This document shows, piece by piece, positions 32,373 through 35,182 of a stretch of 35,182 nt of DNA; positions within the stretch are counted from its first letter, which is position 1, and each line of letters starts with the position of its first letter. The DNA is taken from positions 1 to 35,182 of the forward strand of contig CAZFVY010000077.1 of the NCBI GenBank assembly GCA_964522665.1. Reading direction: 5' to 3'. The DNA is from CAZFVY01 sp964522665. Its GTDB lineage: Bacteria; Verrucomicrobiota; Verrucomicrobiia; Limisphaerales; CAZFVY01. The notes beneath the pieces are model-generated. The model searched no databases, was not told the origin of the DNA, and saw nothing but the letters and a program-made list of their open reading frames with translations. Both the position numbers and the translations under genes were made by a program.

Positions 32373-33039
32373 CTTTATGAAACCATCGGACGAAAAAAAG
32401 AAAAGCAAAGCGAGGCCGGCCGGCAAGCGGGACCGGAACAAGGAGCGGACGAAGGAAAAGATTCTGGCGGCGGCGCTGGAGTTGTTCCGGGAAAACGGCC
32501 TGACTGGGACGACGACCAAACAGATCTCCGAAAAGGCCGGCATCGCCGAAGGAACGCTGTTCAATTACTTCAAAACCAAGGAAGACCTGGCGCTCTTTTT
32601 CTTCCAAAAGGAAACGAACGATCTGGTCCAATGGTATGGCCGGGAGGCGCAGCTCCAACGGGCGCCGTTGCCAGAGAAGCTTTTTGCGATCATTCATCGG
32701 CAACTGGAATACATTTCACCGTATGAGGATTTCATCGGGGAGGTGTTTTTTCGCTCGCTGCAACCCCAGTCCAAACTGAGTCCGCTAAGCCTGGAATCGC
32801 AGGAATTGCGCCTGAAGTATCTGCGGTTTGTCCGCGAGGTCTTGGCTGAGGCGGAGGAGAAGGAGGAGATACCGCTCGTCGGTGACTTGGGCGCGTATGC
32901 CGTCGGCCTTTTCTACATCGGCATCGTGACCCATTGGCTGCACGACCCGTCGCGGGGCAAGCAGAAGACGCTCGCGCTCTTGGATCGTTCCCTCAAGCTC
33001 GCGACCCGCGTGCTGAAGAAGGGAGGGTGGGACTGGTGA
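32359..33039 (+). CDS. TetR/AcrR-family transcriptional regulator
   Basis: A 220-226 residue repressor-type protein. The N-terminal helix-turn-helix (TKEKILAAALELFRENG, TTTKQISEKAGIAEGTLFNY, FKTKEDL) is canonical TetR; the C-terminal part is helical ligand-binding sequence. Two in-frame ATGs are possible: 32359, inside the downstream operator copy, and 32377. With a -35 at 32329 the transcript probably begins after 32359, which favours 32377 (MKPSDEKKK). Its stop overlaps the start of the kinase-like gene by 4 nt (GTGA). It probably represses itself and the two downstream genes. Confidence 0.93.
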   Translation: MSILIFMKPSDEKKKSKARPAGKRDRNKERTKEKILAAALELFRENGLTGTTTKQISEKAGIAEGTLFNYFKTKEDLALFFFQKETNDLVQWYGREAQLQRAPLPEKLFAIIHRQLEYISPYEDFIGEVFFRSLQPQSKLSPLSLESQELRLKYLRFVREVLAEAEEKEEIPLVGDLGAYAVGLFYIGIVTHWLHDPSRGKQKTLALLDRSLKLATRVLKKGGWDW

Positions 33040-34334
33040 AATCGCCCCGCCAGTCCATCGGCCGCGCGGCGCGACTCGCCCACTTGGGCGCCGGTATCGC
33101 GGGCAGTTACCTTGCCTACCAATTGCAGCGTCCTTTTTTGGACGAAAGTCAAAACGCCGAACGGCGGCGGGCCTTGGGGCGTAAAAACGCCAGGCAAATC
33201 CGCGAAGACCTGCAGGTCATGCGCGGCCCGATCATGAAGCTTGGCCAGGCGATGAGCATGCAAACGCACATCTTCGACGCCGACGTGGTCGAAGAATTGG
33301 CCGGGTTGCAAATGCAGGCGCCGCCGATGCACCCGAGCCTGATGCGGGCTCAATTCAAGGGCGCTTTGGGCAAGTTTCCTGAAGAGGTGTTTCGTGCTTT
33401 TGAACCCGAGCCGTTCGCGGCCGCGTCGCTCGGACAGGTCCATTGGGCCGTGACCAAACGCGGCGAGGAAGTTGCCGTCAAGATTCAATACCCAGCGATT
33501 CGCGAGGCGATCGAAACCGACTTCAAAATGCTGCGCGCCGCCGGTTTCGCGGCGCGGCTCACGGGGCACTTGCAGGAATCGGTCGTGGCCGAGGTGGAAC
33601 GCGGCATTCTCGAAGAGACGGACTACCTGAAGGAGGCGCGCAACCTCGAATTCTTCGGGGAGCGCCTCGCGCCATTGGATTACCTGAGCGTGCCCAAAGT
33701 TTACCGCGAGCTAAGTTGCGAGCAAGTTCTTACCATGTCGCGCGTGCGCGGCCTGCGAATGCAGGAATTCCTCAAAACTAATCCCTCGCAGGAGTCCCGC
33801 GACCGCCTCGGCGTCGGCCTCACGCGCCTGTTTTTCTTCCAACTCTTTCGCGTGGGAGCCTTGCACGCCGATCCGCATCCCGGGAATTTCCTGTTGAATC
33901 CAGACGGCCGCATCGGCCTGGTTGATTTCGGCTGCGTGAAATATCTGAAGCCGGAAGTGGTCCGCTGTTACGCGCAATTCTGGTCGCGGGAGTGGGCTCA
34001 CGATACGGCGCTCTACGCCGAAATCATTCGCGTCATCTTCGGCGCCAACGTCCCGACCGACGCGCCGCGCGTCCGGCGTTGCATGAACGAAATCCGCCGG
34101 TTCTACGACGAATTCCACCCGCTGGGCAATACCTCCGTCGCCCTCGAGCTTGCCGACCCGAAGTTCATGGACGGGTTGAACCAACTCGCCAAGACGCTCT
34201 TGAAAAACAAGTTTCTCTCGCCGGATTTTGTGTTCTTGTCACGCGCCGAATCGGGCATGTGCAATTTGCTCCACGCGTTGAAGGCCCGCGTGCCGACGAC
34301 GCAAATCGCGCGGGAATGGATGCCACCCGTCTGA
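33036..34334 (+). CDS. ABC1/UbiB-family atypical kinase
   Basis: A 432-residue protein of the ABC1 (AarF/UbiB/ADCK) family. It has all hallmarks: the KxGQ helix (GPIMKLGQAMSMQ), an Ala-rich nucleotide loop (AAASLGQVHWA) in place of a Gly-rich loop, the VAVKIQYP lysine, the catalytic-loop ADPHPGNFLL, and the metal-binding DFG (GLVDFGCVKYL). UbiB-like members support ubiquinone or isoprenoid lipid metabolism, probably as ATPases. The N-terminal hydrophobic stretch (LAHLGAGIAGSYLAYQL) may contact the membrane. The GTG start at 33036 is chosen because it overlaps the TetR stop and has GGGAGG upstream; an earlier in-frame region only overlaps tetR. Confidence 0.93.
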   Translation: MKSPRQSIGRAARLAHLGAGIAGSYLAYQLQRPFLDESQNAERRRALGRKNARQIREDLQVMRGPIMKLGQAMSMQTHIFDADVVEELAGLQMQAPPMHPSLMRAQFKGALGKFPEEVFRAFEPEPFAAASLGQVHWAVTKRGEEVAVKIQYPAIREAIETDFKMLRAAGFAARLTGHLQESVVAEVERGILEETDYLKEARNLEFFGERLAPLDYLSVPKVYRELSCEQVLTMSRVRGLRMQEFLKTNPSQESRDRLGVGLTRLFFFQLFRVGALHADPHPGNFLLNPDGRIGLVDFGCVKYLKPEVVRCYAQFWSREWAHDTALYAEIIRVIFGANVPTDAPRVRRCMNEIRRFYDEFHPLGNTSVALELADPKFMDGLNQLAKTLLKNKFLSPDFVFLSRAESGMCNLLHALKARVPTTQIAREWMPPV

Positions 34335-35077
34335 ACGATCCACGCGAGCTGAGGTGGCTCTCGGTCGTCATCCCCGCCCTGAACGAGGCGGGTTACCTCG
34401 GCGAAACATTGCCACGGCTTGCCGCGTCGATCCACGCCTTGGAACTCCAAGGCTCTTGCCAGGTCGAAGTGATCGTGGTGGATAACGCGAGCACGGACCG
34501 GACGGCCGCGATTGCCCGCGATCTGGGCGCCACCGTCATCAGGGAGCCGATTCGGAACATCGCCCGGGCGCGCAACGCGGGCGCGCGAGTGGCGCGTGGC
34601 GAAGCGCTGGTGTTCCTCGACGCCGACACCTTGATGCCGCCCACGGTCTTGCCGAGGGTGGCGAGCGCGATGAGCGACCCGCTTTGCGTCGGTGGCGCGG
34701 TCGATGCGCGGCACAACGCTTCCCGGCTTTGGGTTCGTTTATACCTGCGACTTTGGCGTGTTCTGGGGCGCCTCAGCGGAATGGCGCAGGGGGCCTGTCA
34801 ATTCTGGCGCCGTGACGAATTCCTCGGGGCGGGCGGTTATGACGAAGCGATCTACATGGGGGAGGATGTCGAATTCTACTGGCGCATGGCGCGAGCCGCG
34901 CGGCAGACGGGCCAAAAGGTGAATTACGTTTCCGATGTGCAGGTGATTCCGTCGCCCCGCCGCTTCGACCGCTGGCCCTTCTGGAAAATCCTGCTCTGGA
35001 CCAATCCGCTGACGATTGCGTTCCTCCGCCGCGCGAAATCCCCTTGGAGCGGTTGGTATGAAGACGCCCCCCGTTAA
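34316..35077 (+). CDS. Family 2 glycosyltransferase
   Basis: A 253-residue GT-A fold enzyme. SVVIPALNEAGYLGETLP and VEVIVVDNASTDRT bind the nucleotide, RNAGARVARGEALVFLDADT carries the DxD-type metal site, and GEDVEFYWRM is the acidic acceptor-side motif. It would transfer a sugar from a nucleotide donor, possibly to a lipid or exopolysaccharide precursor. No transmembrane helix is obvious. The ATG at 34316 overlaps the kinase gene by 19 nt; the reading frame extends far upstream but that part is an out-of-frame reading of the kinase gene. It is the last gene of the tetR operon and ends 51 nt before the right terminal repeat. Confidence 0.88.
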   Translation: MDATRLNDPRELRWLSVVIPALNEAGYLGETLPRLAASIHALELQGSCQVEVIVVDNASTDRTAAIARDLGATVIREPIRNIARARNAGARVARGEALVFLDADTLMPPTVLPRVASAMSDPLCVGGAVDARHNASRLWVRLYLRLWRVLGRLSGMAQGACQFWRRDEFLGAGGYDEAIYMGEDVEFYWRMARAARQTGQKVNYVSDVQVIPSPRRFDRWPFWKILLWTNPLTIAFLRRAKSPWSGWYEDAPR

Positions 35078-35128
35078 ACAGGAAACGGGTCATTTCCGCC
35101 GCAGTCATCCGGGGCCCTCTTTAAATTA

Positions 35129-35182
35129 TAGGGCTATGTACGTGACTCCACGCTCCGCAACCTGTAGTTATTGGCGCGGTGA
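35129..35182. repeat. Right copy of the 54-bp terminal inverted repeat
   Basis: The reverse complement of this segment matches bases 1-54 except at one position. The inner flank (ending in an AT-rich TTTAAATTATA) differs from the left flank. Because the copies are inverted, the two ends cannot be joined as a circular molecule by simple overlap. Confidence 0.9.

Noticed and set aside
1..35182. The inverted terminal repeats could mark a 35-kb transposon or linear replicon.
   Set aside because: The interior holds rpmI, rplT, pheST and rdgB and no transposase, integrase or replication gene; an assembly break at a dispersed repeat explains it more simply.

Overview
The window looks like part of a GC-rich genome from the PVC group, most likely Verrucomicrobiota. 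The evidence is a planctomycete-type cytochrome domain (PSCyt1), a DUF1552/DUF1592 gene pair, a pseudopilin with the H-X9-DG signature, and Gfo/Idh plus sugar-isomerase genes. Many start codons lack a clear Shine-Dalgarno sequence. The two ends carry the same 54-bp sequence in inverted orientation (53/54 identical). The interior is ordinary chromosomal content, so the window is more likely a contig broken at a dispersed repeat than a mobile element.

Layout. 0-3.5 kb (minus): NADPH:FMN reductase, sugar phosphate isomerase/epimerase, Gfo/Idh/MocA oxidoreductase and HAD phosphatase, a probable carbohydrate catabolic cluster. 3.5-4.7 kb: a repeat-like segment fused to an N-terminally truncated DUF4276-family gene, then about 500 nt without a gene. 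4.7-6.3 kb (minus): an unusual GreA/GreB-family factor and a pseudopilin. 6.3-10.3 kb (minus): a complete potABCD-type polyamine ABC transporter operon. 10.4-14.7 kb (minus): rpmI-rplT-pheS-pheT, with hairpins between rpmI and rplT and just before pheS; infC is not upstream. 15.4-18.7 kb (plus): an octaheme c-type cytochrome lipoprotein translationally coupled to an outer-membrane MtrB/PioB-like beta-barrel that carries a PSCyt1 monoheme domain at its N terminus. This is the most notable system here, a putative porin-cytochrome electron conduit. It is followed by rdgB, an APC permease-Usp fusion and an exported isochorismatase-fold hydrolase.

22.4-23.8 kb (minus): a ferritin-like di-iron protein. 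24.4-26.5 kb (plus): an unrecognised Pro/Ala-rich membrane protein with a duplicated motif. 26.6-30.7 kb (minus): DUF1592-type cytochrome and DUF1552 protein, overlapping by 4 nt, divergent from a PAS-AraC regulator. 32.3-35.1 kb (plus): a TetR regulator whose promoter lies between two matching palindromes, followed by an ABC1/UbiB-like kinase and a family 2 glycosyltransferase in an overlapping operon.

No tRNA, rRNA, CRISPR array, transposase, integrase or phage gene was recognised. All calls come from reading motifs and frames by eye; no database search was run.
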